From Neomoorella mulderi (lineage in GTDB: Bacteria > Bacillota > DSM-521 > Neomoorellales > Neomoorellaceae), in assembly GCA_011375465.1 (NCBI GenBank), contig DRZV01000119.1:1-11034 (forward strand): a DNA stretch of 11,034 bases, written 5' to 3'. The translations under genes and the position numbers were made by a program. The notes under the pieces are model-generated. The model had not been told where the DNA came from. It ran no database searches and saw only the letters and a program-made list of their open reading frames with translations. Within the stretch, counting starts at the first letter, position 1. Every line of letters starts with the position of its first letter. Of this stretch, positions 1-6,297 are shown one piece after another.

Positions 1-40
1 CTTCAAGATAAATCCCCCTATTTTTAGTTCCCCCAGCCTT

Positions 41-760
41 TTACCTTAAATCCGCGTAGAGGATGATCTCAGAAGCCTCGTCCCCCTCCACCACCACCAC
101 GCCCTCCGGATCCACAATAAGGCTGTGGCCCAAACTGATCAGTCCCAGATGGCTTCCCACTGAATTGGCCATGATTACATAGCAGCTGTTCTCCACCGCC
201 CTGGCTAAGGGGAGCGCCCTGTTTTTATCCAGCTTCCAGCGAGCCTCTGGTGGAGAATAATAATGGGCGGAAAGGAGGAGCAAGGTGTCCGCCCCCATCT
301 CCTTCAGTTTTTGGGCCAGGAGGGGATAGTTCTGATCCCGGCAGATCATGAGGCCGAAGGTACGCCCTTTATACCTGAACACCACCGGCCCTTTGCCCGG
401 GGTAAAGTAGGGGGCTTCCGCTTCCGTGAGATTCAGCTTGAGATAGGTAAATCTCTCTCCGGTGGGCAAGAGGGCAGTGGCCCCGTTATAGAGGGACTCC
501 CCCTCCCACAGGGCATGGCCTACAACCAAAGCCAACCCCAATTTAGAGGCCTTTTCCCCCAATCTCTTCAAGGCCAGGGCCAGATCTTCCCTAAACCCCT
601 GGGCCTGCAAGACCTCAGGGTTGTAACCAGTAAGGGCCATTTCTGGGAAAACCAGGAGGTCTGCCCCCCGCCGGCTGCCTTCCACCGCCATGCAGGTGAT
701 GTTCTCCTCATTGATCCCCAGGGTGTCGCTTATGGCCATCTGTACCGCGCCCACCCGCAA
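41..760 (-). CDS. Nitrilase-superfamily carbon-nitrogen hydrolase
   Basis: Predicted cytosolic amidohydrolase of the nitrilase superfamily, about 239 residues, slightly short for the family (usually 260-280). The Glu-Lys-Cys triad is visible: Glu40 in FPEMALTGY, Lys108 in YLKLNLTEAE and Cys140 in GLMICRDQNYP (numbered from the chosen start). The residues after the Cys (RDQNYP) differ from the CYDxRFPE pattern of omega-amidases, so the substrate cannot be named. An upstream GTG at 769 directly abuts the Shine-Dalgarno GGGAGG. I prefer the TTG at 760, seven bases after GGAGG, which gives the family-typical N-terminus MRVGAVQMA. It is the last gene of a minus-strand group gmk-khtT-khtU, 66 bases after the antiporter stop, with its own promoter in that gap. 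No terminator is visible in the 40 bases left in the window. Confidence 0.9.
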   Translation of the reverse strand: MRVGAVQMAISDTLGINEENITCMAVEGSRRGADLLVFPEMALTGYNPEVLQAQGFREDLALALKRLGEKASKLGLALVVGHALWEGESLYNGATALLPTGERFTYLKLNLTEAEAPYFTPGKGPVVFRYKGRTFGLMICRDQNYPLLAQKLKEMGADTLLLLSAHYYSPPEARWKLDKNRALPLARAVENSCYVIMANSVGSHLGLISLGHSLIVDPEGVVVVEGDEASEIILYADLR

Positions 761-787
761 ATGTTCCACCTCCCATGTGCTGTTTCT

Positions 788-817
788 ATATTAGCACATC
801 CTGGGAAATACAGGCAA
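788..817 (-). promoter_or_regulatory. Promoter of the nitrilase gene (extended -10)
   Basis: On the minus strand TTGCCT (812-817) and TAATAT (788-793) are separated by 18 bases. A TG one base before the -10 makes it an extended -10 element (TGCTAATAT). It lies between the antiporter stop and the nitrilase start, so the nitrilase can be transcribed independently of the operon. Prediction from sequence only. Confidence 0.55.
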
Positions 818-826
818 TATGGGGTT

Positions 827-2029
827 TCAGTGCCCCCTGGTTAAAGGCCATTTTAAATAAGGGGCCAGGATACTATAGAGCAACCTGGAATAACGGGTCA
901 AAAGGGGGCCCAGGAAGGACAGAATCAGCACATAGAGGGCAGTAAAGGGGGGGGATGGGGGAACAGTCCGGGAAGGAGGAACTCAGGGCGGCCAGCACCA
1001 GGGAAAACTCCCCCCGGGGGACGAGGGTCAGCCCGGTATTGAGGGCCCCCTGGGGAGAATACCCATAAACCCGGGCCAAGAAAAAGCCCGAGGCACTGCT
1101 CAAAAGCAGGGTGAAGCCGGCTGCCATGGAAGATAGGGGCCAGACCAACACCAGGTTGTGGGGATCTACCTCCAGGCCGAAGCTGAAAAAAAACAGGGTC
1201 CCTAGAAAATCCCGAAAGGGCACCATGACCCGCTCCAGCCGCTCCCTCTCCTCTGTCTCTCCCAGGAACATCCCCAACAGGAGGGTCCCCAGGGCTTCGC
1301 TGTGGAAAAAGCCCATGAGCCCAGCTATCAAGAAGAGGAGGGCAAAGATCACCAGCACAAATACTTCTTCCCCCAACTTATCCAGAAAATCCCCTAGACG
1401 GGGAGCCAGGAGCTTTCCTCCCCAGATTAACAAGATGCCCGTAAAGAGAAAAACCAGGGAGAGGATCAGCCTGGAAGCCGGGGAAATCTGCCCGGACCAC
1501 ATGAAGCCGGCCAGCCAGGCCAGATACAGGGCCGCGAACACATCCTGGAAGAGGGTAATGCCCAAAATCATCTCCGTTTCAGGCCTGGCGGTTCTCTTCT
1601 CAGATCCACCAGCACTTTGGCTATAATGGCGCTGGAGGAGATGGCCACTATGGCTCCGTTTACGATGACCGCCAACCCCCGCCATCCCCAAACCCAAGCC
1701 GCCAAAATCCCATAGGACCAGTGGACAGCGGTATAGGCCAGACCGCTCACCAAAATCCTGCGGCCCGCCCTCAGCAGGTGGCCTAAGGAAAACTCCAACC
1801 CCAGGGTGAAAAGGAGGCACAGAAGGCCAAACTGGCCCAGCAGGATAAAGGCGGGAAAGCTTCCGTGGAGGCGATAGTCCACAGGGAGCAGAAGAGGGGC
1901 CTTAGGGGACAGGATCAATCCCAAGCATATCAAGAAGGGTATAGAAGGTATATGGAGCTTGAAGGCCCCATAAGCTACGGCAGCCACCAGGGCCAAGGTC
2001 AAACCCAGCTCTGAAAAGATGGGGGACAT
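827..2029 (-). pseudogene. khtU: KhtU-type K+/H+ antiporter, split by two opposite frameshifts
   Basis: CPA2-family membrane cation/proton antiporter; with KhtT it resembles the Bacillus KhtTU K+ efflux system. Starting at ATG 2029, the first 143 codons (hydrophobic segments, ISSSAIIAKVLVDLRR) are in one frame. Around 1600-1612 the homology jumps to the next frame (TARPETEMILGITLFQDVF), needing one added base. At the run of eight G (947-954 on plus) it jumps back, needing one base fewer, and continues as FTALYVLILSFLGPLLTRY to a TGA at 827-829. The indels cancel: 1203 bases equal 401 codons, close to full KhtU length. About 650 bases between them stay open in the shifted frame, which fits very recent mutation or sequencing error. 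Without correction the product ends at about residue 153. The start overlaps the khtT 3' end by 31 bases, implying translational coupling. Confidence 0.85.
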
Positions 2030-2526
2030 GGATCCCCAGAACTCCCTTTTAAGACCAGCTCCTTAAAAGACCTTATCTGTTTCCTGTCACCCAGTACCAC
2101 CAGGGTCATGCCCTCTTCTATCACTTCCTGGGGACCGGGGTTCAATATCCTTTTATCCTTTTTCAGCATGGCTATGATTATAGCGCCCGTTTTTGTGCGA
2201 ACATCCAGCTCCCCCACGGATTTGCCTATGGCGAAGGCCCTCCTTTCCACCTTAAACCACTCGAACACCATATCCTCCAAGGCCACTTCCACAGGCTCCA
2301 GGGTTTTGGGTACATAGACCATGCCCCCTAAAATACCGGCAACGCACCTGGCTTCCAGATCGTCCAGGATAACCGAGGCTATGCTGTCCTCATCCTGGGG
2401 GTTTGCAAAAAAATAGATCTCCCTCCGGCCGTCGTCGTGGACAATTATAACCAGCTTTTCTCCATTCCTGGTATCTATCTCGAACTTCTTGCCTATACCC
2501 GGAAGTTCAGTTTCCCTGACCGGCAA
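1999..2526 (-). CDS. khtT: KhtT-like regulatory subunit with RCK_C (TrkA-C) domain
   Basis: Cytosolic regulatory subunit of the neighbouring antiporter, 175 residues. The N-terminal part has the KhtT signature LPGIGKKFEI and VIIVHDDGRREIYFF (residues 8-40). A TrkA-C/RCK_C ligand-binding domain covers about residues 88-157 (AIGKSVGELDVRTKTG, GMTLVVLGDRKQIRSFKEL). In Bacillus subtilis this domain of KhtT binds cyclic di-AMP and gates the KhtU antiporter (established for the family, inferred here). The start is a TTG seven bases after GAGGG inside the gmk 3' end, four bases past the gmk stop. The 3' end overlaps khtU. The last residues (GSSGDPCPPSFQSWV) are encoded by the overlap with the khtU start region and are probably unconserved. 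Function is unlikely to persist if khtU is truly broken. Confidence 0.9.
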   Translation of the reverse strand: MPVRETELPGIGKKFEIDTRNGEKLVIIVHDDGRREIYFFANPQDEDSIASVILDDLEARCVAGILGGMVYVPKTLEPVEVALEDMVFEWFKVERRAFAIGKSVGELDVRTKTGAIIIAMLKKDKRILNPGPQEVIEEGMTLVVLGDRKQIRSFKELVLKGSSGDPCPPSFQSWV

Positions 2527-2529
2527 GGT

Positions 2530-3180
2530 TCAACCCTCTTCTCCTTCAGGCTGGGTATAGCTGCCCAATATCGCCAGCAGCTCTTGTCCCGCCCTTTCCA
2601 GCTGATCGTTCACTATGACGTGGTGGTAACTGTCTATGTATTTTCTTTCCATGTCCCATCGGGCCAGACGCTTTTCTATCAATTCCCCGTCCTTTTCCCT
2701 CTGACTCAATCTCCTGGCCAATTCCTCCCGGTCGGGAGGCACTAAAAAGATGGTGATGACCCTATGGGGAAAACGCCTCCTGACCTCCTGACACCCCAGC
2801 ACGTCCATATCGGTGATGATGTCAAAACCGTTTTCCAGGGCATACAAAATAGTCTGCAAATGGGTACCGTAGTAGTCCCCTGTGTGGATCCTTTTCCACT
2901 CCAGAAAAGCGCCTTTTCTTATGAGCTCCTCAAAAGTTTCCTTGCTGACAAAGTAATAGGGGAAGCCCTGCCTCTCCCCTGGACGCATGGGCCTGGTGGT
3001 GAGGGAAGGAAGATAATATATGCCTTCTATTTTTGGCAAAACATAACTTAAGAGAGTGTTCTTTCCTACCCCCGAGGGGCCAGAAACCACAAAAAAAATA
3101 CCGGATCGGGAACGGCGGTGGCGGGGGTCAAAATCTATGACCAGTTCCCGGGTAAAATCCTTGTACACCTGTACCACCAA
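2530..3180 (-). CDS. gmk: Guanylate kinase
   Basis: Phosphorylates GMP to GDP with ATP; cytosolic. The product is about 216 residues. It has the P-loop GPSGVGKNT (34-42), the GMP-binding stretch LTTRPMRPGERQG (60-72), GDYYGT and the DMDVLGCQEVRRRF segment typical of Gmk. Asn replaces the more usual Gly/Ser in GKxT. About 27 N-terminal residues precede the kinase core, more than usual. The start is uncertain. The TTG at 3180 is called, but the predicted transcript starts only about 12 bases earlier and an ATG at 3190 lies out of frame by one base; removing one T from the TTT at 3179-3181 would join it as MNKLVVQVYKDF. It heads the minus-strand group with khtT and khtU. Housekeeping gmk in Bacillota usually lies next to rpoZ, so this may be a second copy. 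Confidence 0.88.
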   Translation of the reverse strand: MVVQVYKDFTRELVIDFDPRHRRSRSGIFFVVSGPSGVGKNTLLSYVLPKIEGIYYLPSLTTRPMRPGERQGFPYYFVSKETFEELIRKGAFLEWKRIHTGDYYGTHLQTILYALENGFDIITDMDVLGCQEVRRRFPHRVITIFLVPPDREELARRLSQREKDGELIEKRLARWDMERKYIDSYHHVIVNDQLERAGQELLAILGSYTQPEGEEG

Positions 3181-3198
3181 ACTTGTTCATTTGCCCCT

Positions 3199-3227
3199 AT
3201 TTTAACATAGGGACCTCTGAGGGGCAA
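3199..3227 (-). promoter_or_regulatory. Promoter of the gmk-khtTU group (extended -10)
   Basis: Minus-strand TTGCCC (3222-3227), 17-base spacer, then TAAAAT (3199-3204) preceded by TGT, forming an extended -10. Transcription would start near 3192, giving a 5' leader of only about 12 bases before the TTG at 3180 or about 2-3 bases before the ATG at 3190. Confidence 0.6.
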
Positions 3228-3338
3228 TGGGCTGTTATAAAAGGAACCTTATGGAAGGAATTCAAAGGCAAAGAGAGGGACTTTCAGTCTTTTCCGGTTT
3301 CCCAAGGATATGATGGCTATAACGGGGCTCAACGGGAC

Positions 3339-3367
3339 TTTACTTCCCCTTTTTTCGACGTTACAAT
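3339..3367 (+). promoter_or_regulatory. Promoter of the riboswitch-NlpC/P60 transcript
   Basis: TTTACT (3339-3344), 17-base spacer, TACAAT (3362-3367). Expected start near 3374, about 20 bases before the riboswitch P1 helix. The bases from 3230 to 3338 hold nothing recognisable. Confidence 0.5.
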
Positions 3368-3390
3368 GGGGACGTGTTTAAAATCTACCA

Positions 3391-3516
3391 AAATACGCCG
3401 AATTCCCTTCACCAGGGAAGCGGGGGACTCCACCTCTGGGGTGAAGGGCCATCCGGCCCGGGGCGGTCCTCGGTCCCAACCCGTCAACTAACCCCGTAGG
3501 CGAGAAAGGGGGTAGG
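3391..3516 (+). promoter_or_regulatory. Cyclic di-AMP riboswitch (ydaO/yuaA class)
   Basis: The conserved blocks of the ydaO motif occur in order. They are a 5' GCCGAAT (3397-3403), GCGGGGGA (3420-3427), CTCTGGGGTGAA (3434-3445), a variable GC-rich hairpin, then AACCCGTCAACTAACCCCG (3478-3496) and GTAGGCG. Outer helix CGCC (3396-3399) pairs with GGCG (3499-3502). The internal helix CGGGG (3421-3425) pairs with CCCCG (3492-3496), equivalent to the CGGAG/CUCCG pairing in known members, i.e. a covariation. Family knowledge: these are c-di-AMP-sensing OFF switches often placed before cell-wall hydrolase or K+ transport genes. The 3' end lies only a few bases before the Shine-Dalgarno of the NlpC/P60 gene. 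Confidence 0.93.
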
Positions 3517-3537
3517 ATTATTTCTAACCCCACCTTT
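3505..3537 (+). promoter_or_regulatory. Possible SD-sequestering hairpin (riboswitch expression platform)
   Basis: AAAGGGGG (3505-3512), which contains the Shine-Dalgarno, can pair with CCCACCTTT (3529-3537) with one bulged A. The candidate ATT start at 3520 lies in the loop. There is no T-run after it, so it looks like a translational rather than a terminator platform. Inferred from pairing only. Confidence 0.4.
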
Positions 3538-4182
3538 AAGTTCCTGGGCAGTGTTGTCCTATGCACCCTGCTGAGTTTATCCGCTCCCTCTCCTGCACAG
3601 GCCTTTCCCTACACGGTAAAGGCAGGGGACACCTTGTGGGGGCTTTCCCGGCGTTTCGGCACCACGGTGGAAGCCATCCAGCGGGCCAACAACCTGAGTT
3701 CCAGCTTGATTTTAATCGGTCAGGTATTGGAGATCCCTGAAAACACCTCTCCCGGCGGAACCACCCATACTCAGAAGCCCTCTTCCTTAGCCTCCCGCAG
3801 CGGGGAGACAACCTCCACCCTCGGGAGAAGGGCTGCTGCCCTGGCTTACCAGTACATAGGCGTCCCCTATCAATGGGGTGGGACGAGCCCCAGCGGGTTT
3901 GATTGCTCCGGCTTCACCCTCTATATCTACAGACAACTGGGTGTCCGCCTGCCCCATTCCGCCGCTGACCAATTTTATCTGGGGACCCCGGTGTCCAGAT
4001 CAGATCTCTTGCCGGGAGATCTGGTATTCTTTGAAACCTACACCCAGGGCCCCAGCCACGTGGGCATATACGTGGGCGAGGGGCGATTCATCCATGCCAG
4101 CAGCAGAAGGGGGATAAGTTTGGACAGCCTGGACAGCAGTTACTATGCCTCTAGATACTTAGGGGCCAGGAGGATATTTTAA
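3520..4182 (+). CDS. Secreted LysM-NlpC/P60 peptidoglycan endopeptidase
   Basis: Exported cell-wall hydrolase, about 220 residues. A signal peptide (Lys7, hydrophobic FLGSVVLCTLLSLSA, cleavage after AQA near residue 27) is followed by one LysM peptidoglycan-binding domain (about 30-73, YTVKAGDTLWGLSRRFG), a Thr/Ser-rich linker and an NlpC/P60 domain. The Cys-His-His triad is visible: Cys129 (FDCSGF), His180 (SHVGIYVG) and His192 (FIHASS). Such enzymes cut D-Glu to diamino-acid links in stem peptides. The open frame has no ATG, GTG or TTG between the in-frame stop at 3442-3444 and a TTG at 3634 inside the LysM. I place the start at ATT 3520, seven bases after GGGGG; CTG 3544 or a miscalled base are alternatives. 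It is controlled by the c-di-AMP riboswitch directly upstream and ends at a bidirectional terminator. Confidence 0.88.
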   Translation: MSNPTFKFLGSVVLCTLLSLSAPSPAQAFPYTVKAGDTLWGLSRRFGTTVEAIQRANNLSSSLILIGQVLEIPENTSPGGTTHTQKPSSLASRSGETTSTLGRRAAALAYQYIGVPYQWGGTSPSGFDCSGFTLYIYRQLGVRLPHSAADQFYLGTPVSRSDLLPGDLVFFETYTQGPSHVGIYVGEGRFIHASSRRGISLDSLDSSYYASRYLGARRIF

Positions 4183-4190
4183 GAAAGGGA

Positions 4191-4214
4191 GGGCAGCCCT
4201 CGGGCTGCCCTTTT
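4191..4214. terminator. Bidirectional terminator between NlpC/P60 gene and guaA
   Basis: Perfect 8-bp stem GGGCAGCC/GGCTGCCC (4191-4198, 4203-4210) with a CTCG loop, followed by TTTT on the plus strand. On the minus strand the same stem follows the guaA stop at once and is trailed by TCCCTTTCTT. It serves two convergent genes; the plus-strand orientation is the better fit. Confidence 0.85.
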
Positions 4215-5188
4215 CATTCCCACTCTATGGTGGCTGGAGGCTTGGAAGTGATGTCGTATACCACCCGGTTTACAGAGGGCACCTCCTTCACTATGCGCTG
4301 GGATATCCGGTCCATAACCTCATAGGGAAGGCGAGCCCAGAGGGCGGTCAGGGCGTCCTGGCTCACCACGGCCCTGACCGCCACCGTATAACCGTAAACC
4401 CGAGATCCCTCCCTCACGCCCACGCTCTTTAAATCCAGCAACACGGCGAAATATTGCCATAGATCTTTATGTAAACCAGCCCGGCGGATCTCCTGAACCA
4501 CTATGGCATCGGCCCTCCTCAAGAGGGACAGCTTCTCCTCAGTAACCTCCCCTAGAATCCTTATGGCCAACCCCGGACCGGGGAAAGGCTGCCTCCACAC
4601 GATCTCCTCCGGCAGCCCCAGCTCTTCCGCCACCACCCGCACTTCGTCTTTATATAGAGGGCGCAGGGGCTCTATAAGCCGCAACTCCATATCTGGGGGT
4701 AGGGCGGCCACATTGTGGTGGCTCTTTACCTTGGAGCCGTCCTCCACCCCGCTCTCCACCACGTCCGAGTATACAGTGCCCTGGATCAGATAATTTATCT
4801 CTCCCAGCTTCCGGGCCTCCTCTTCGAATACCCGGATAAACTCGTGCCCCACTATTCTCCTCTTCTCCTCGAGATCCACCACACCAGCCAGCTTTCTCAA
4901 AAACCTCTCCCGGGCATCCACAAAGACCAGATTCATCTTAAAATTGCGGGAGAACACTTCCTGAACCTGCTGGGGTTCCCCCTCCCTTAAAAGCCCGTGA
5001 TCCACAAAAATACAGATCAGGCGCTCCCCCAGAGCCCGATGGGCCAAAACCGCAGCCACTGAAGAATCTAACCCCCCGCTCAAGGCGCACAGGGCTTTTC
5101 CTTCCCCCACTTCTTCTTTTATGCTCCTGACTTGGTCCTCTATAAACTCCTTTACCGATCCCAGCCGAAAAACCCTATCCCCTTTCAT
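4214..5188 (-). CDS. guaA: GMP synthase, ATP-pyrophosphatase subunit only
   Basis: Synthesises GMP from XMP, ATP and ammonia. The protein is 324 residues and covers only the C-terminal half of usual bacterial GuaA (about 510). It has the PP-loop SGGLDSS (37-43), YKDEVRVVAEELGLP, the dimerisation segment with RQPFPGPGLAIRILGE and the C-terminal PPATIEWE. No class I glutamine amidotransferase domain precedes it. The ATG at 5188 (SD GGGGG six bases upstream) overlaps the hpt stop by 14 bases, so nothing is missing by truncation within the window. This split organisation is standard in archaea and known in some bacteria; an amidotransferase partner should be encoded elsewhere. It is co-transcribed and probably translationally coupled with hpt. 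Confidence 0.95.
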   Translation of the reverse strand: MKGDRVFRLGSVKEFIEDQVRSIKEEVGEGKALCALSGGLDSSVAAVLAHRALGERLICIFVDHGLLREGEPQQVQEVFSRNFKMNLVFVDARERFLRKLAGVVDLEEKRRIVGHEFIRVFEEEARKLGEINYLIQGTVYSDVVESGVEDGSKVKSHHNVAALPPDMELRLIEPLRPLYKDEVRVVAEELGLPEEIVWRQPFPGPGLAIRILGEVTEEKLSLLRRADAIVVQEIRRAGLHKDLWQYFAVLLDLKSVGVREGSRVYGYTVAVRAVVSQDALTALWARLPYEVMDRISQRIVKEVPSVNRVVYDITSKPPATIEWE

Positions 5189-5738
5189 TTTTATCCCCCG
5201 TTCCCTGGTAAACTTCCGGCTTCAACACGCATATATCTGGAAGGTGCCTGTATTTTTGGGCAAAATCCAGACCATACCCCACCACGAAGTAATCCGGTAT
5301 AGAAAACCCCACATAGTCCAGCTGGACTTCCGTCACCCTACGGGAAGGTTTGTCCACCAACGCGCAGGTGCGGAGGCTTAGAGGATTGCGGGCCTTCAGG
5401 GCCTCCAGCAGATATTTTAAGGTCAAGCCGGTATCCACTATATCCTCCACCAACAGTACATGGCGGCCTTCAATGGGAGAATCCAGATCCTTGAGGATAC
5501 GCACCACCCCCGAAGTCTCGGTGGCGGTACCATAACTGGAGACAGCTATAAAATCGATCTCCAGGGGGATGGTTATCTCCCTTACCAGATCCGCCAGGAA
5601 TATGAAGGCCCCCTTAAGGATGCCCACTGCTAGGAGATCCTTGCCTGCATAATCCCGGCTTATAACTTGTCCCAGCTCCCTGACCTTATCCCTGATCTTT
5701 TCAGCAGGCAGGAGCACTTCTTCAATATCTTCCTTCAA
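5175..5738 (-). CDS. hpt: Hypoxanthine(-guanine) phosphoribosyltransferase
   Basis: Purine salvage enzyme transferring phosphoribose from PRPP to hypoxanthine or guanine; 187 residues, typical length. The PRPP-binding motif VLLVEDIVDTGLTL (94-107), the LKGAFIFLADLVR loop (41-53), VDKPSRR and the C-terminal DYFVVGYGLDF are all present. The start is TTG 5738, preceded by a G-rich stretch (GAGGGGGGG) about four bases upstream and AAAGGAG further up. It forms an overlapping two-gene unit with guaA, so salvage and the last step of GMP synthesis are expressed together. A minus-strand promoter is predicted in the divergent gap. Confidence 0.95.
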   Translation of the reverse strand: MKEDIEEVLLPAEKIRDKVRELGQVISRDYAGKDLLAVGILKGAFIFLADLVREITIPLEIDFIAVSSYGTATETSGVVRILKDLDSPIEGRHVLLVEDIVDTGLTLKYLLEALKARNPLSLRTCALVDKPSRRVTEVQLDYVGFSIPDYFVVGYGLDFAQKYRHLPDICVLKPEVYQGTGDKNERG

Positions 5739-5769
5739 AGACGCCCCCCCTCTTCTCCTTTGAAAGGGC

Positions 5770-5798
5770 TTGACATTTTATTGTAACCCTGTTATTTT
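5770..5798 (+). promoter_or_regulatory. Predicted promoter of the J-domain gene
   Basis: Consensus TTGACA (5770-5775), 17-base spacer, TATTTT (5793-5798). An alternative -10, TATAAA, lies at 5804-5809. It directs transcription into the J-domain gene and sits on top of the divergent hpt promoter. Confidence 0.5.
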
Positions 5799-5807
5799 CG
5801 CTGTATA
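5780..5807 (-). promoter_or_regulatory. Predicted hpt-guaA promoter
   Basis: Minus-strand TATACA (5802-5807), 16-base spacer, TACAAT (5780-5785). It overlaps the divergent plus-strand promoter, so the two may compete for polymerase. Moderate match only. Confidence 0.4.
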
Positions 5808-5848
5808 AAATAAATTTCCTCTGTCCTATTCGAAAGGGGCCAAAAATC

Positions 5849-6151
5849 GTGGGCCTCAGCGATATTGGCGTGCAGAAGACCTTAGAAGCCAGAGCCAGGG
5901 AAATCCTGGGGGTAAGCCCGAAGGCTACCCCCCAGGAGATCCGGCAGGCTTTTCGGTACCTGTGCAGACGCCTTCACCCGGACGTCAACCAGAAGAATAC
6001 TTCCGAGGAATTCCTCCTGATAAAAGAAGCCTATGAATATCTTATCTACGGAAAAACCCCCTGCCCCTCTTCCCCCCTCTGGCGAGGGGCGCTGGAAGCA
6101 AAGGGAGACTATCAGAGATGGTGGCAAGAAAGGTTCAGGCACCTTTTTTGA
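5849..6151 (+). CDS. Short stand-alone J-domain (DnaJ-like) protein
   Basis: About 100 residues, mostly one J domain (residues about 16-70): REILGVSPKATPQEIRQAF, then HPD at 43-45 in RRLHPDVN, then FLLIKEAYEYLI. The HPD loop is what stimulates Hsp70 (DnaK) ATPase activity. There is no Gly/Phe region, zinc finger or substrate-binding domain, so the target is unknown; the basic, aromatic tail (QRWWQERFRHLF) is the only other part. GTG start at 5849, nine bases after AAAGGGG. Not obviously part of an operon: hpt is divergent and pabB has its own promoter, although no terminator separates this gene from the pabB leader. Confidence 0.8.
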   Translation: MGLSDIGVQKTLEARAREILGVSPKATPQEIRQAFRYLCRRLHPDVNQKNTSEEFLLIKEAYEYLIYGKTPCPSSPLWRGALEAKGDYQRWWQERFRHLF

Positions 6152-6160
6152 AATACCCCC

Positions 6161-6189
6161 TTGCTTAAAAGTCTACCCCGGGATAAAAT
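6161..6189 (+). promoter_or_regulatory. Predicted pabB-pabC promoter
   Basis: TTGCTT (6161-6166), 17-base spacer, TAAAAT (6184-6189), starting 10 bases after the J-domain stop. Transcription from about 6196 gives a leader of about 135 bases ahead of pabB. Confidence 0.55.
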
Positions 6190-6211
6190 AAAAGGGACAA
6201 TTGAATAAGCT

Positions 6212-6287
6212 GAGCCTAGAGGAGAAGAGAAGAGGAAGGTCAGGGGAGACGACTCGGAGAATTGGGGTGAGCACCAGCTGTAGGGAG
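6212..6287 (+). promoter_or_regulatory. Periodic (G/U)AG-rich leader, TRAP-site-like
   Basis: GAG or TAG triplets occur at 6212, 6217, 6222, 6227, 6232, 6246, 6257, 6269, 6281 and 6285. The first five are exactly five bases apart (two-base spacers). Weaker AAG/CAG triplets at 6236, 6241 and 6275 fill most of the gaps at five- or six-base steps. The TRAP protein (MtrB) of Bacillus binds eleven (G/U)AG repeats with two- or three-base spacers in trp leaders. The last triplets fall in the loop and 3' arm of the terminator that follows. No mtrB gene is in the window, so this is a pattern match only. Confidence 0.45.
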
Positions 6288-6297
6288 CTGGTTTTTT
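6273..6297 (+). terminator. Intrinsic terminator/attenuator in the pabB leader
   Basis: Stem ACCAGCT (6273-6279) with AGCTGGT (6286-6292), six-base loop, and a run of six T (6292-6297) followed by GTTTT. It lies downstream of the predicted pabB promoter and 35 bases before the pabB start, so it works either as an attenuator or as the terminator of the J-domain transcript. AGCTG at 6208-6212 could pair with CAGCT at 6275-6279 as a weak competing helix that overlaps the first GAG triplet. Confidence 0.7.

Noticed and set aside
263..844. 193-codon plus-strand open frame over the nitrilase gene
   Set aside because: Antisense shadow of a gene with clear catalytic motifs; no domain-like sequence and no sensible ribosome-binding site.
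1590..1620. Programmed -1 frameshifting in khtU
   Set aside because: No slippery heptamer of the X XXY YYZ type and no obvious stimulatory structure at the junction; a simple missing base explains it better.
1111..1626. 171-codon plus-strand open frame over khtU
   Set aside because: Arg/Lys/Ser-rich low-complexity translation typical of the antisense of a membrane-protein gene.
3183..3491. 102-codon plus-strand frame in the gap before the NlpC/P60 gene
   Set aside because: It runs through the promoter and the riboswitch aptamer, whose conserved bases explain the sequence.
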